This document shows, one piece after another, positions 26,823 to 34,983 of a DNA stretch of 64,000 nt. This stretch comes from Leclercia adecarboxylata. Its GTDB lineage: Bacteria; Pseudomonadota; Gammaproteobacteria; Enterobacterales; Enterobacteriaceae. The notes under the pieces were generated by a model. That model saw only the letters and a list, made by a program, of their open reading frames with translations. It did not search any database and was not told the origin of the DNA. A program made the position numbers and the translations under genes. The DNA is taken from NCBI RefSeq assembly GCF_006874705.1, contig NZ_CP035382.1, positions 4,278,001-4,342,000 of the forward strand. The letters are read 5' to 3'. How positions within the stretch are numbered: the stretch's first letter is position 1; each line of letters begins with the position of its first letter.

Positions 26823-27893
26823 TTAACTCCGATTCAGGATGCGTTTAACGCCTTCTTCGGCAGCCTCTATGGCTCCCGCGATAAAGCCCGGAAAATCATG
26901 CGACCACTCGCTGGCGATGCCCGTGACGACGCGGCTCCACCGTCCTTCTGTCGGCCAGGCCGGAGGGACGGCGTGACCCGCCGGTAAGGTCAGATCGCGC
27001 GACGTCGCGGTAAACGGATCTCCAGCCCAGTCTTTCAGATATTCAGCTCGCGGAAAGGCGGCCTCCGCACCAAACAGGCGCACCAGCTGCGCTTTACACA
27101 GCTTTTGTAACTGCTCCTCGCCCAGCGCCTGACGAGCGGCGAACGGCACGCCGATGAAGCCAAACAAGGCAAACATCTCATCAGGCTCAGAGACATCATG
27201 TATTTCAACCATGGGGCCAGCGCTGCTGCGGGCCTCACCGGATAAGCCATTGTTCTTCCAGAAGCCATGGTCATAGAGCGCCACATATTTTGCATGTGGC
27301 GCCATCCAGGTCCCGGTGTTGCGCCAGGCCTGCAGCAGCGGCGACGGTAATGCAGGTAAAAAGGCGATCGCCGAGGCCAGCATTGGCGGCAGGGCTAACA
27401 ACAGATGATCGCCCTGCACTGACACGTACTGCTTATCCGCGGCCAAACAGGTCACCGCGATCTGCTCGTCACGCTGTTCCGCCTGCGTGACCTGCATGCC
27501 CGTCATGATCCGCGCAGGCTCAATCTGCTGCTTCAGGGCAGCGATAAGACGAGACATCCCGCCGCGCGCCCGCGCCGCCGCCGGGGAAGAGACAAATCCG
27601 GGATGGCGCGACGGCGTATTGTCCCCGCGTTCGAAGAGCATATCGCCTGTCTCCTGGTGGACAAAAATATCGATGCCCAGCCTGGCGAGTAGCTGATTAA
27701 GCGCCGGCTGGATCCCCGGCCAAATCCAGGTAGCCCCCAAATCTGCCTGCGAACCCGGGGCCTGCACAATCCGCCCTCCGACGCGTTCCCGCCCTTCGAG
27801 AAGCAGGTAATCCACTCCGGCTTGCTCCAGCAGGTATGCCGCGTATAGCCCACTTAATCCCGCCCCTACAATTACCACCCGGGTCTTGATCAT
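26823..27893 (-). CDS. FAD-dependent amine oxidase (flavin monooxygenase-like)
   Basis: 356 residues, shorter than typical monoamine oxidases. The N-terminus has the Rossmann motif VVIVGAGLSGLYAAYLLEQ and the GG-doublet ERVGGRIVQ. Near the C-terminus is the FAD-contacting segment GIASEWSHDFPGFIAGAIEA. It overlaps the cupin stop by 4 bp (ATGA). The substrate amine is not identifiable from sequence. Confidence 0.85.
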   Translation of the reverse strand: MIKTRVVIVGAGLSGLYAAYLLEQAGVDYLLLEGRERVGGRIVQAPGSQADLGATWIWPGIQPALNQLLARLGIDIFVHQETGDMLFERGDNTPSRHPGFVSSPAAARARGGMSRLIAALKQQIEPARIMTGMQVTQAEQRDEQIAVTCLAADKQYVSVQGDHLLLALPPMLASAIAFLPALPSPLLQAWRNTGTWMAPHAKYVALYDHGFWKNNGLSGEARSSAGPMVEIHDVSEPDEMFALFGFIGVPFAARQALGEEQLQKLCKAQLVRLFGAEAAFPRAEYLKDWAGDPFTATSRDLTLPAGHAVPPAWPTEGRWSRVVTGIASEWSHDFPGFIAGAIEAAEEGVKRILNRS

Positions 27894-28564
27894 GGTTGGG
27901 GTTCCTGTGCGGGCGCGAGATGGCCGGTTTTGAGGTAGACGAGGGTGTTTTCTTTCTCAGCAATAAACGCCATGCGCTGACCCGATGGGATGCGGATCCA
28001 GCTTCCCTGTTCATGAATGCTGTTGGCTTCAATCAGGCTGCCTTCAACGATCAGCAGCTCCGCGCCGCCCGGCAGAGTGGATTCAACTAACAGCGCCCCG
28101 GCCCGCAGCCGTAACAGACAGACGTTCTCCTGCGCATTACTGAACAGGGGACACACCTGATGTTCATCGCGCGTTAACCAGTTTGCCGGGTCGCAGGTAT
28201 TGACGCGCAACGGCAGTTTCTCGCTCTCCGCCATTTGCCCGAGCTTAACAAACAGTAATGTCCCCCCGGTGCTATAAGGCTGATGGGCAGATCCGGGTGG
28301 GTTGCGCAGATACCAACCGACGGGATAATGCTGCCCGCCTTCGGAAAATTGCCCGGCCAGCACCAGAATCTCTTCGCCGCCCGGATGACAATGGGAGGGA
28401 AAGGCGCTATCGGGAAGATAGCGAACCAGACTGGTTGCACGTGCCTGCTCCGCCCCAATGCGATCCAGCATCACACGATCAACCCCGGGCTGCGGCGAAG
28501 GGATCCAACGGTACCGATCGCGGGTGACGGTGACGCGCCGGGTAAAATCGTGATTAATTAACAT
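27890..28564 (-). CDS. Two-cupin protein, ChrR-like
   Basis: 224 residues with two cupin domains. The first has the full metal signature (HCHPGGEEILVLAGQF, then WYLRNPPGSAH). The second lacks the histidines. It resembles the anti-sigma ChrR cupin and 2,4'-dihydroxyacetophenone-type dioxygenase relatives, without an anti-sigma domain. ATG 28564 has AGGA at seven bases; the upstream TTG is less likely. It may be a small-molecule dioxygenase or stabilising protein. Confidence 0.75.
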   Translation of the reverse strand: MLINHDFTRRVTVTRDRYRWIPSPQPGVDRVMLDRIGAEQARATSLVRYLPDSAFPSHCHPGGEEILVLAGQFSEGGQHYPVGWYLRNPPGSAHQPYSTGGTLLFVKLGQMAESEKLPLRVNTCDPANWLTRDEHQVCPLFSNAQENVCLLRLRAGALLVESTLPGGAELLIVEGSLIEANSIHEQGSWIRIPSGQRMAFIAEKENTLVYLKTGHLAPAQEPQP

Positions 28565-28619
28565 GTGGCGTTCCTGCAAGAGGGAAAAGCGACTTCAGGA
28601 AGAAGCCGCCGTACTGAGG

Positions 28620-28967
28620 TTATTTTGGCAACGAATCGAAAGCATCGAGCGCACGGGAGGAGTAAACCAGCGCCGCACCGGTGTTCAGCGTGATCGCCAC
28701 ACCTAAGGCTTCCGCAATCTCTTCACGCGTCGCACCGTGCTTTGCCGCGGCTTCAGCATGCACCGACAGGCAGCCATCACAGCGGGTCGTGACGGCGACA
28801 GCCAGCGCAATCAGCTCATGCGTTTTGGCATCCAGATGCCCGGTCGCTGCCGCGCCGTTTTGCATCTTATCGATACCCTGCATCACGTCGGGTTGCAGAC
28901 CTGCAAATTTCCCGATAGCGGCACGCAGCTCTTTACGCATTTCAGTCCAGTTCAAAAACACACACAT
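28620..28967 (-). CDS. AhpD-like carboxymuconolactone decarboxylase-family protein
   Basis: 115 residues, all helical, with the redox motif CDGCLSVH and downstream HGATREEIAEAL. This is the AhpD signature of thiol peroxidase-coupled reductases. It is 20 bp after the monooxygenase gene in the same operon. Confidence 0.85.
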   Translation of the reverse strand: MCVFLNWTEMRKELRAAIGKFAGLQPDVMQGIDKMQNGAAATGHLDAKTHELIALAVAVTTRCDGCLSVHAEAAAKHGATREEIAEALGVAITLNTGAALVYSSRALDAFDSLPK

Positions 28968-28987
28968 CCCCTTTTAGAAGTGGGTCA

Positions 28988-29269
28988 TCAGGCCAGGGTG
29001 TAGATACGTACATCCGGCGCACTGTTGAGATAAGGTTTCAATGCTTCAACGACATCCGCGGTGAACAGCTGAGAGCCGAGATAGGCTTCGGCCTGTTTTG
29101 CCGTGTCGAAACCATGCAGCACCTGTACATCTTCCGCGCGCACCAGCAGCTCTTTAGAAACCGCACCCTCAATGGTTTCCAGGAAAGGCGCTTTATACTT
29201 CTGATACACCGCGGCGGCAGCGGCACGGTTCTGTTCGCTGATATCGAGGGTGATTTGCAAATAAGCCAT
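28988..29269 (-). CDS. ABM-like small monooxygenase
   Basis: A 93-residue protein with the ferredoxin-like alpha-beta layout of antibiotic biosynthesis monooxygenases and quinol monooxygenases (MAYLQITLDI, FLETIEGAVSKELLV, VQVLHGFDTAKQAEAYL). It is the first gene of the operon, divergent from a LysR gene 180 bp away. Such proteins oxidise quinols or protect against reactive aldehydes and chlorine; which applies here is unknown. Confidence 0.75.
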   Translation of the reverse strand: MAYLQITLDISEQNRAAAAAVYQKYKAPFLETIEGAVSKELLVRAEDVQVLHGFDTAKQAEAYLGSQLFTADVVEALKPYLNSAPDVRIYTLA

Positions 29270-29447
29270 TGTTAACTCCTTTACTCTGTTAGTAGAACAA
29301 AGAAAAACTTTTCACTTGAAAGCATCGACAGGTTTAAGGACTTAAACGATTTGTTTTGTAAGCCTTACCGTTTCTGCATTATCTTTAGCATCGCCCTCAT
29401 GAACAAATGAGATAATCTTGGCTTTCTGAAAAGGTTTTCTATCTGAT

Positions 29448-30374
29448 ATGAAGTTGCCGGTTCACCTCAATGCACTGCGGGCTTTTGAAGCCAGCGCGCG
29501 CCATCAAAGCTTTTCCCTGGCTGCGGAAGAGCTCAATGTCACTCCTGCCGCGGTCGGTCAGCTTGTGCGTTCCCTGGAAGAGGTGGTGGGCTATCCGCTC
29601 TTTCATCGCAGCCACAACCGACGCGCCGCGCTGGTGCTGACAGAGCCCGCGCAGCGTGCGCTCCCGGATATTCGCATGGGATTTCAGAACCTGAACCTGG
29701 GGATGACCCTGCTGCGCGAAGGTGCCACCCATGGCATTCTCAATGTCACCATCAGCCCGGCCTTTGCCGCCAAGTGGCTATTGCCGCGTATCGAAGATTT
29801 TCAGCAGCGCTGGCCCGATATCGACGTGCGTCTGGAAACCAGCCTGAAGCTGCTGGATTTCACCGCGCTGGGGATGGATGTCGGTATTCGCTACGGACTG
29901 GGGCAGTGGGAGGGATTACAGGCAGAACTGTTGATGTCGGAAGAGGTTTTTCCGGTGTGTGCCCCCGCCATGATGGCGGACAACCCGGCCATAAACTGCC
30001 TGACGGGCATCACGGGGCAGACGCTGATTCACGACCTGTCGATGGAACAGCACAACGATTTTATTACCTGGGATCTGTGGTTGCGCCGCTTCAACGTGCA
30101 GGCCATGGCCCGTAAGCCCGGCCTGCGTATCAACAGCTCAGCCGCCGTATTACAGGCGGCCGTGGAAGGTCATGGTGTGGCGCTGGCGCGCAGCATTATG
30201 GTGGATGAGGATCTGAAAAGCGGCAGACTTATCCGCCTGTGCCCCGAGGTGTCGCTTACCAGCCCGCTGGCCTATTACCTGGTCTATCGCCCGGGCTGCG
30301 ACAGCCTGCCGAAGATCGCCCACTTCCGGGAGTGGATGATTGAGCAGGCCAGGCTGTTTAACGCTGCGCAATAA
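29448..30374 (+). CDS. LysR regulator, GcvA-like
   Basis: 308 residues: HTH in QSFSLAAEELNVTPAAVGQLV and a GcvA-type effector domain (FAAKWLLPRIEDFQQRWPDI, GIRYGLGQWEGL). It is divergent from the ABM-AhpD-cupin-oxidase-dehydrogenase operon, the classical arrangement for LysR control of the neighbouring operon. Confidence 0.88.
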   Translation: MKLPVHLNALRAFEASARHQSFSLAAEELNVTPAAVGQLVRSLEEVVGYPLFHRSHNRRAALVLTEPAQRALPDIRMGFQNLNLGMTLLREGATHGILNVTISPAFAAKWLLPRIEDFQQRWPDIDVRLETSLKLLDFTALGMDVGIRYGLGQWEGLQAELLMSEEVFPVCAPAMMADNPAINCLTGITGQTLIHDLSMEQHNDFITWDLWLRRFNVQAMARKPGLRINSSAAVLQAAVEGHGVALARSIMVDEDLKSGRLIRLCPEVSLTSPLAYYLVYRPGCDSLPKIAHFREWMIEQARLFNAAQ

Positions 30375-30386
30375 GGTGCAGAAAAT

Positions 30387-30878
30387 TCAGAGCGTCATCA
30401 TCATTTCATGCCACGCCATTCCGCCGTGATCGGACGCCGAGGGCTTGATATAGCGGTAGCCAAAATGGGCGTACAGATCGACGTGGCGATCTTTACACAT
30501 CAGGTGGATCGTCTTTTTGTGCATCGCCTTCATGCGTGACACGAACTCACGCATCAGCAGTGACGAGTAGCCTTTCCCCTGAAAATCCGGATGAACCACC
30601 ACGGACATGATCACCGCGTTTGGCGCATCCGGATCGTGGCCCACCAGCTCTTTAAACGCTTCATCGGACATCACCACTTCCCCTGCACAGCCCGCATTAA
30701 TGAATCCGATGACGTTGCCCTCCAGCTCTATACAGAGGAAGCCTTCCGGGTAGCGGTTAATGCGGGTGGCAATTTTCTCACGCGTTGCCGCTTCATCCCC
30801 TTCGTAGGATGTGATTTCAATGTCATAGCAACGATCAACGTCAGCTGGGGTTGCCTGGCGGAATACCGGGGTGGTCAT
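30387..30878 (-). CDS. GNAT N-acetyltransferase (AANAT-like)
   Basis: 163 residues with the acetyl-CoA loop VVVHPDFQGKGYSSLLMREF and the late tyrosine in YAHFGYRYIKPSAS. The layout resembles small aralkylamine-type acetyltransferases. Its ATG overlaps the stop of the MurF-CapA fusion gene by 4 bp, so it is translationally coupled and may act on the same product or its precursor. Confidence 0.9.
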   Translation of the reverse strand: MTTPVFRQATPADVDRCYDIEITSYEGDEAATREKIATRINRYPEGFLCIELEGNVIGFINAGCAGEVVMSDEAFKELVGHDPDAPNAVIMSVVVHPDFQGKGYSSLLMREFVSRMKAMHKKTIHLMCKDRHVDLYAHFGYRYIKPSASDHGGMAWHEMMMTL

Positions 30879-33800
30879 ATTATTGCCTCTTCATCATGTT
30901 GTGGGCGACAGGTTACCTTTTTTCTGACAACCGCTAAATCCCCCCCAAACTGCGGGCCGAGCGGCAACGTAATCACACCGCTCTCCGCCCCAGTGGCTAT
31001 ACCGCTTGACGGCGAAAAATCTACGCCCCGTTCCGCCAGGATCGTCATGACCTGTTCAAACTCCGCGGGCCCGACGGGCCGGGGCTGCCAGAACGTCTGC
31101 TGATTATCAAGCAACACCGGATGCAAGCAGAGCTTCGGCTGTTCGCCGCCCACCTGTAGCCGCACGATAAAGCCGTAAGGGGGAACGTTGCGCTGGCGGT
31201 ATTCGCCATTGCTGTTAAACACGCCATTACCGATGCTGTAGACCACCCACGCATCGCCCAAACGCTCAATCTCGCCCAGCATATGCGGCCCGGAACCGAT
31301 GATCAGATCTGCCCCTGCACGCGTCAGCCTTTTTGCCAGCGCTCGCTGTTGTTCACCCGTCCAACGATAATCCATGCCCCAGTGAGCAAGCACGATGGTT
31401 GTCGCCGGATTATCACGCGCTTTTTCTGCACGCAGTTGTTCAATCAATTCGCCGCTGATGCAGGCCGCGCCCGCCCGACGCGGCTGCGCATAAAACGCGC
31501 AATCCTGCTCCATATACAGCCGGAACCAGTACGCGCTATAAAATTTAAACACTTTCCCGCCAACCGAGATCACCAGCGGCGCGCTCGCCTGGCGAGCATT
31601 TAGACCGCTGCCAAAGCTGACGATACCCTGCTGGCGGAACGCGGCCAGGGTCTGTTTCAGCCCTGCTTCGCCGGCATCCATACTGTGATTATTCGCCAGC
31701 GCCACCGCATCCACGCCCGCACGTCGTAGTGCTGCCGCAGAGCGTTCAGGATCGCCGATCAGGCAGAAGGGTTTGCGCCCCTGCAGGCTCTGTGTGGTCG
31801 CTGTCCCCAGCGCGGCTTCGAAATTAGCAATAGTGTAATCGCTCCGGGCGATCAGCGGCCGAAGCCCCTGAAAGGAGTAATCGTAGCCATGGTGCTGGAG
31901 CGCATCATCAATCCCCTTCTGCTGGCGCTGTCGGGTATACCACTCGCCATAGTAGGTATCGCCAATGAGGGTAAAAACCGCCGCCTTTTTATCCAGCGAG
32001 ACCGTTCTGTCATCCCGTTCTTCGGTGACGGATGTCTCTGTGCCTTCCGCCTGCGCCAGCAATTTATCAAGCTGATAATCCAGATGGAACGCATCGCTGG
32101 CACCCGCCACGCAGGCGAGCCAGACCTGCTTTCCGATACGCTGGATCGCAAACCCCCAGCGCGGAGAGCCGCCAGAGGTATAGCTGTAACCGGCACGACC
32201 ATCCATCTGCATATTGGTCGTTTTACGGTACAGTTTGTCGCCAAAGGTCATTTCACTTTCAGCAAACCAGTGCAGGAGATGGGGATAATGCTGATAGAAA
32301 TGGCGGATCATCAGAACGATATCCTGCAGGGTCGTGCACTGCCCGTCGCGCAGACGCCCCGAGACGCTGTGCAGTCGGGTCCGGGTCATTCCTATGGCAT
32401 CAGCCTGTTTCTGGATCCCTTCTCGCGCCGTCTGGTTATCACCAAACAGATACTCACCAAGATTAATCGCCGCGTCGCGGGCATTCTCAATCAGCATGGC
32501 CTGCACCAGCGACTTCACCGTCAGGCTGTCGCCCTTTTTCAGACCCAGTGACGGCCCCTGCTGTAGCACCTCTGCCGCAATTTCCCGGACCGGGACTCTC
32601 TCCACCAGCGCGAGTTTTCCCTCCTGCAACCGTTGAGCGCACAGCAAGGCCAGCAGCAGTTGACTCAGATGCCGGGGGGTTAGCGTATCCTCCTCATGCC
32701 GGGCTACGGGCGTCTCGCCCGTTGAAAGATTAACCAGCAGGGTAGCGCAGCTCTGTACCGGCCGTGGCGCCTGAGTCTGCTCGTGCAGTAATTTCACGAC
32801 CTCACCAAAATCCGATTCATAGGGATCGCCTTTGACCAGCACGATATCCCCCTCACGCAGCGTCTTCAGCACAGACTCCACCATAGCGCCAGCCTGCATA
32901 AAATGCCCACCCGCCCGCGCGGGTGGCAGGATTTCATGGAGATAACGCATCTCCTCGCCATGAACAAAGACCTGGTGAAAACCAACGGCTAACAGCGGTT
33001 CCGCCAGCGAACGGTGAACTTCCTCTGCTTTATCGTTCAGGTTGATAATGCGTGCCAGCACCGCAATTAAGCGCCCCCCTTTTTCCGCAGCCTGGCGCGC
33101 GGCAAAATCGAACGCATTGAGCATCGACAGGTATTCTGCGCTGTAGCTGTCATCAATCAACGTTACGCTGCCGCCTGCGGGAACGGGCAGAGACGAGATC
33201 TGCATTTTCCGGCGGTGATTACGAAATGCAGCAAGCTGTTTGCCGATTTGCGCGGCCTCCAGTCCCAATAGCCTTGCCGCTATCATCACTGCCACCGAGT
33301 TTGTTGCAATCCCCTTCCCCGGCTCATCGAGACGATAACGGATTGTTTCGCCCTGCAGGCAGATGCCGATATCAGACCCCTTCATATCCGACACAAACCA
33401 GGTCACGGGCACATCTGCCAGCGGGTGAAAGCCGTAGCTGATAACGTTCGCGCCATAGCGCACCGCTTCCTGATGCACCTGTTCATATTCCGCGATATCA
33501 CGATTCACAATGGCATAGCCGCCAGGAATTATGCCGTTACAGACCCGGGCCTTATGCCGGGCAGTATCCTGGAGCGTGCGGTTATTTTCACGCACCTGAG
33601 TGATACCCACTTCCGTGATAATACAGATATGCGGTTTTATACGCAGACCCACGCCACCATTGCGCATCCACAATGCAGAAATAGCGGCCTCAATAACCAC
33701 ATAGTCAGGGTTAACGCCTGCGCGTGCCAGCGTCAGCGAAACACCCGTGCGCGAGTTATTATTGCCTTGCGTCGTCACGACCGATCCCGCAGAAGAGAGC

Positions 33801-34234
33801 ACGGCGCTGAGCATGTCTTTGGTTGAGGATTTACCGACGGTGCCGGTTACCGCGACGGCTTTTCCATTAAACCTGCGCCGCGCTTCGGCCCCCAGTGAAA
33901 TAAGCGCCTCATACGAATCCTCAACCAGAAACTGCGGAAAATCGGGCGGCAATTCGGGAATATAGCGTTGCACTACTGCGCCACAATAATTCGCATAGTG
34001 CTTTTTCAGATAATCATGGGTATCGGACCATCTGGCGTAAATTCCGGTATTACCGCTTCCTCTTAGCCAGGTATCGACATCCATGGCAACAAAGAGACGG
34101 GGAACGCCTCTGCCACGATCGGATAAAAAAATGGCAATATCCTCCGCGTGCCACCCCACCGCGGTAGGTACAAGCCATTGTCCTTTCAACAAATTTTCGA
34201 AATCAGCTGCCGTCCATCCTGCATGATTGTTCAC
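30875..34234 (-). CDS. Trimodular fusion: MurF-like ligase, inactive PBP5-like domain, CapA-like phosphatase
   Basis: A 1119-residue protein without signal peptide or membrane segment. Residues 1-485 form a complete MurF-like ATP-dependent amide ligase: N-terminal substrate domain, P-loop GTVGKSST (131-138), GNNNSRTGVSLTL (157-169), and LIDDSYSAEYLSM (359-371). Residues 495-735 align with D-Ala-D-Ala carboxypeptidases, but SxxK, SxN and KTG are replaced (HLSQ at 522-525, EN at 583-584, RAG at 680-682). Residues 752-1045 are CapA/PgsA-like: GDTYYG (758-763), NFE (804-806), ANNHSMDAG (847-855), HWG (951-953), GSGPHM (980-985). The start is GTG at 34234 with AAGGGA nine bases upstream. CapB/CapA act in poly-gamma-glutamate capsules, but no CapC or CapE is nearby. 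Product unknown. Confidence 0.9.
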   Translation of the reverse strand: MNNHAGWTAADFENLLKGQWLVPTAVGWHAEDIAIFLSDRGRGVPRLFVAMDVDTWLRGSGNTGIYARWSDTHDYLKKHYANYCGAVVQRYIPELPPDFPQFLVEDSYEALISLGAEARRRFNGKAVAVTGTVGKSSTKDMLSAVLSSAGSVVTTQGNNNSRTGVSLTLARAGVNPDYVVIEAAISALWMRNGGVGLRIKPHICIITEVGITQVRENNRTLQDTARHKARVCNGIIPGGYAIVNRDIAEYEQVHQEAVRYGANVISYGFHPLADVPVTWFVSDMKGSDIGICLQGETIRYRLDEPGKGIATNSVAVMIAARLLGLEAAQIGKQLAAFRNHRRKMQISSLPVPAGGSVTLIDDSYSAEYLSMLNAFDFAARQAAEKGGRLIAVLARIINLNDKAEEVHRSLAEPLLAVGFHQVFVHGEEMRYLHEILPPARAGGHFMQAGAMVESVLKTLREGDIVLVKGDPYESDFGEVVKLLHEQTQAPRPVQSCATLLVNLSTGETPVARHEEDTLTPRHLSQLLLALLCAQRLQEGKLALVERVPVREIAAEVLQQGPSLGLKKGDSLTVKSLVQAMLIENARDAAINLGEYLFGDNQTAREGIQKQADAIGMTRTRLHSVSGRLRDGQCTTLQDIVLMIRHFYQHYPHLLHWFAESEMTFGDKLYRKTTNMQMDGRAGYSYTSGGSPRWGFAIQRIGKQVWLACVAGASDAFHLDYQLDKLLAQAEGTETSVTEERDDRTVSLDKKAAVFTLIGDTYYGEWYTRQRQQKGIDDALQHHGYDYSFQGLRPLIARSDYTIANFEAALGTATTQSLQGRKPFCLIGDPERSAAALRRAGVDAVALANNHSMDAGEAGLKQTLAAFRQQGIVSFGSGLNARQASAPLVISVGGKVFKFYSAYWFRLYMEQDCAFYAQPRRAGAACISGELIEQLRAEKARDNPATTIVLAHWGMDYRWTGEQQRALAKRLTRAGADLIIGSGPHMLGEIERLGDAWVVYSIGNGVFNSNGEYRQRNVPPYGFIVRLQVGGEQPKLCLHPVLLDNQQTFWQPRPVGPAEFEQVMTILAERGVDFSPSSGIATGAESGVITLPLGPQFGGDLAVVRKKVTCRPQHDEEAII

Positions 34235-34334
34235 TGATATATATCCCTTATTATTAAAAACGACATCCCTGTTAATTTGCTATTAACGTTGGTGTTGCTC
34301 ATTATTTTTGCGCCAACCAACGGAAATATTTTCT

Positions 34335-34460
34335 ACAGTAGACATGACGATGGGGGCAATCAAGTTGCGGGGGAACGGCGACTGTTTATTGAATAACCAT
34401 TTCAGATGTAAGTGTTTATAGTGATTCAGGATATCTTTTTTGTAAGAATTTTCGGACCTG
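34335..34460 (-). promoter_or_regulatory. Promoter of the fusion gene; repeat copy A with decayed LexA box
   Basis: On the minus strand TTGATT (34358-34363), a 17-bp spacer and TACTGT (34335-34340) form a plausible promoter about 100 bp upstream of the GTG start. The block to 34460 is a diverged copy of the umuD promoter region (36906-37025). The LexA box is only half kept: CTGT is present, but the partner ACAG half is lost. The rest of the 34235-34547 interval has no gene. Confidence 0.6.
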
Positions 34461-34468
34461 ACAGAAAA

Positions 34469-34486
34469 GGCGGGAAATATCCCGCC
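34469..34486 (-). terminator. Terminator downstream of umuD
   Basis: The stem GGCGGGA/TCCCGCC with a four-base loop is followed on the minus strand by CTTTTCTG. It lies 60 bp after the umuD stop, which shows that umuD is transcribed alone without umuC. Confidence 0.75.
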
Positions 34487-34547
34487 GCACTGGGTGTAAT
34501 AATCGCCGTGTTATACACCTGAATGTATTTCACGGAGAGCCGTCCTG

Positions 34548-34967
34548 CTAATCCGCCGATTTGACGATATAGGTCACCACGCCAAAGATATCGAGCGAAT
34601 CTTCGCTGCCTACGACGATGGGCGAATAGGCGCTGTTCATCGGGTTAAGCTGCACCCGGGGTCTGAGCTGGAGGCGCTTTACCGTAAACTCCCCCTCCAC
34701 CGCTGCGATGACAATATCCCCGTGCTGCGCCGTTCTGGCGCTGTCGACAATCAGCAGATCGCCATCGCCAATGCCGGCATCAATCATCGAATCCCCGGCT
34801 GCTTTCACGAAATAGGTCGAGCTGGGGTGCTGGATCAGCAATTTGTTCAGGTCGATACGCTGTTCCACGTAGTCCTGAGCCGGACTGGGGAAGCCGCACG
34901 GCACAACATCGCTGAAAAGGGGTAGCGCGATCACCTCGCGCAGCGCTGCAAGTTGGTAAAACACCAT
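34548..34967 (-). CDS. umuD: UmuD, SOS mutagenesis protein (no umuC partner)
   Basis: 139 residues, the usual UmuD length. RecA-stimulated self-cleavage would occur at C24-G25, using S60 in AGDSMID and K97 in FTVKRLQ, all present. Cleaved UmuD' normally forms DNA polymerase V with UmuC, but no umuC follows; the next gene is unrelated. ATG 34967 follows GAGGAA. The start lies 17 bases after the group II intron's 3' end. The promoter and LexA box are 1.9 kb away on the other side of the intron. UmuD may pair with a UmuC encoded elsewhere. Confidence 0.93.
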   Translation of the reverse strand: MVFYQLAALREVIALPLFSDVVPCGFPSPAQDYVEQRIDLNKLLIQHPSSTYFVKAAGDSMIDAGIGDGDLLIVDSARTAQHGDIVIAAVEGEFTVKRLQLRPRVQLNPMNSAYSPIVVGSEDSLDIFGVVTYIVKSAD

Positions 34968-34983
34968 GATTCGTTCCTCGAAT

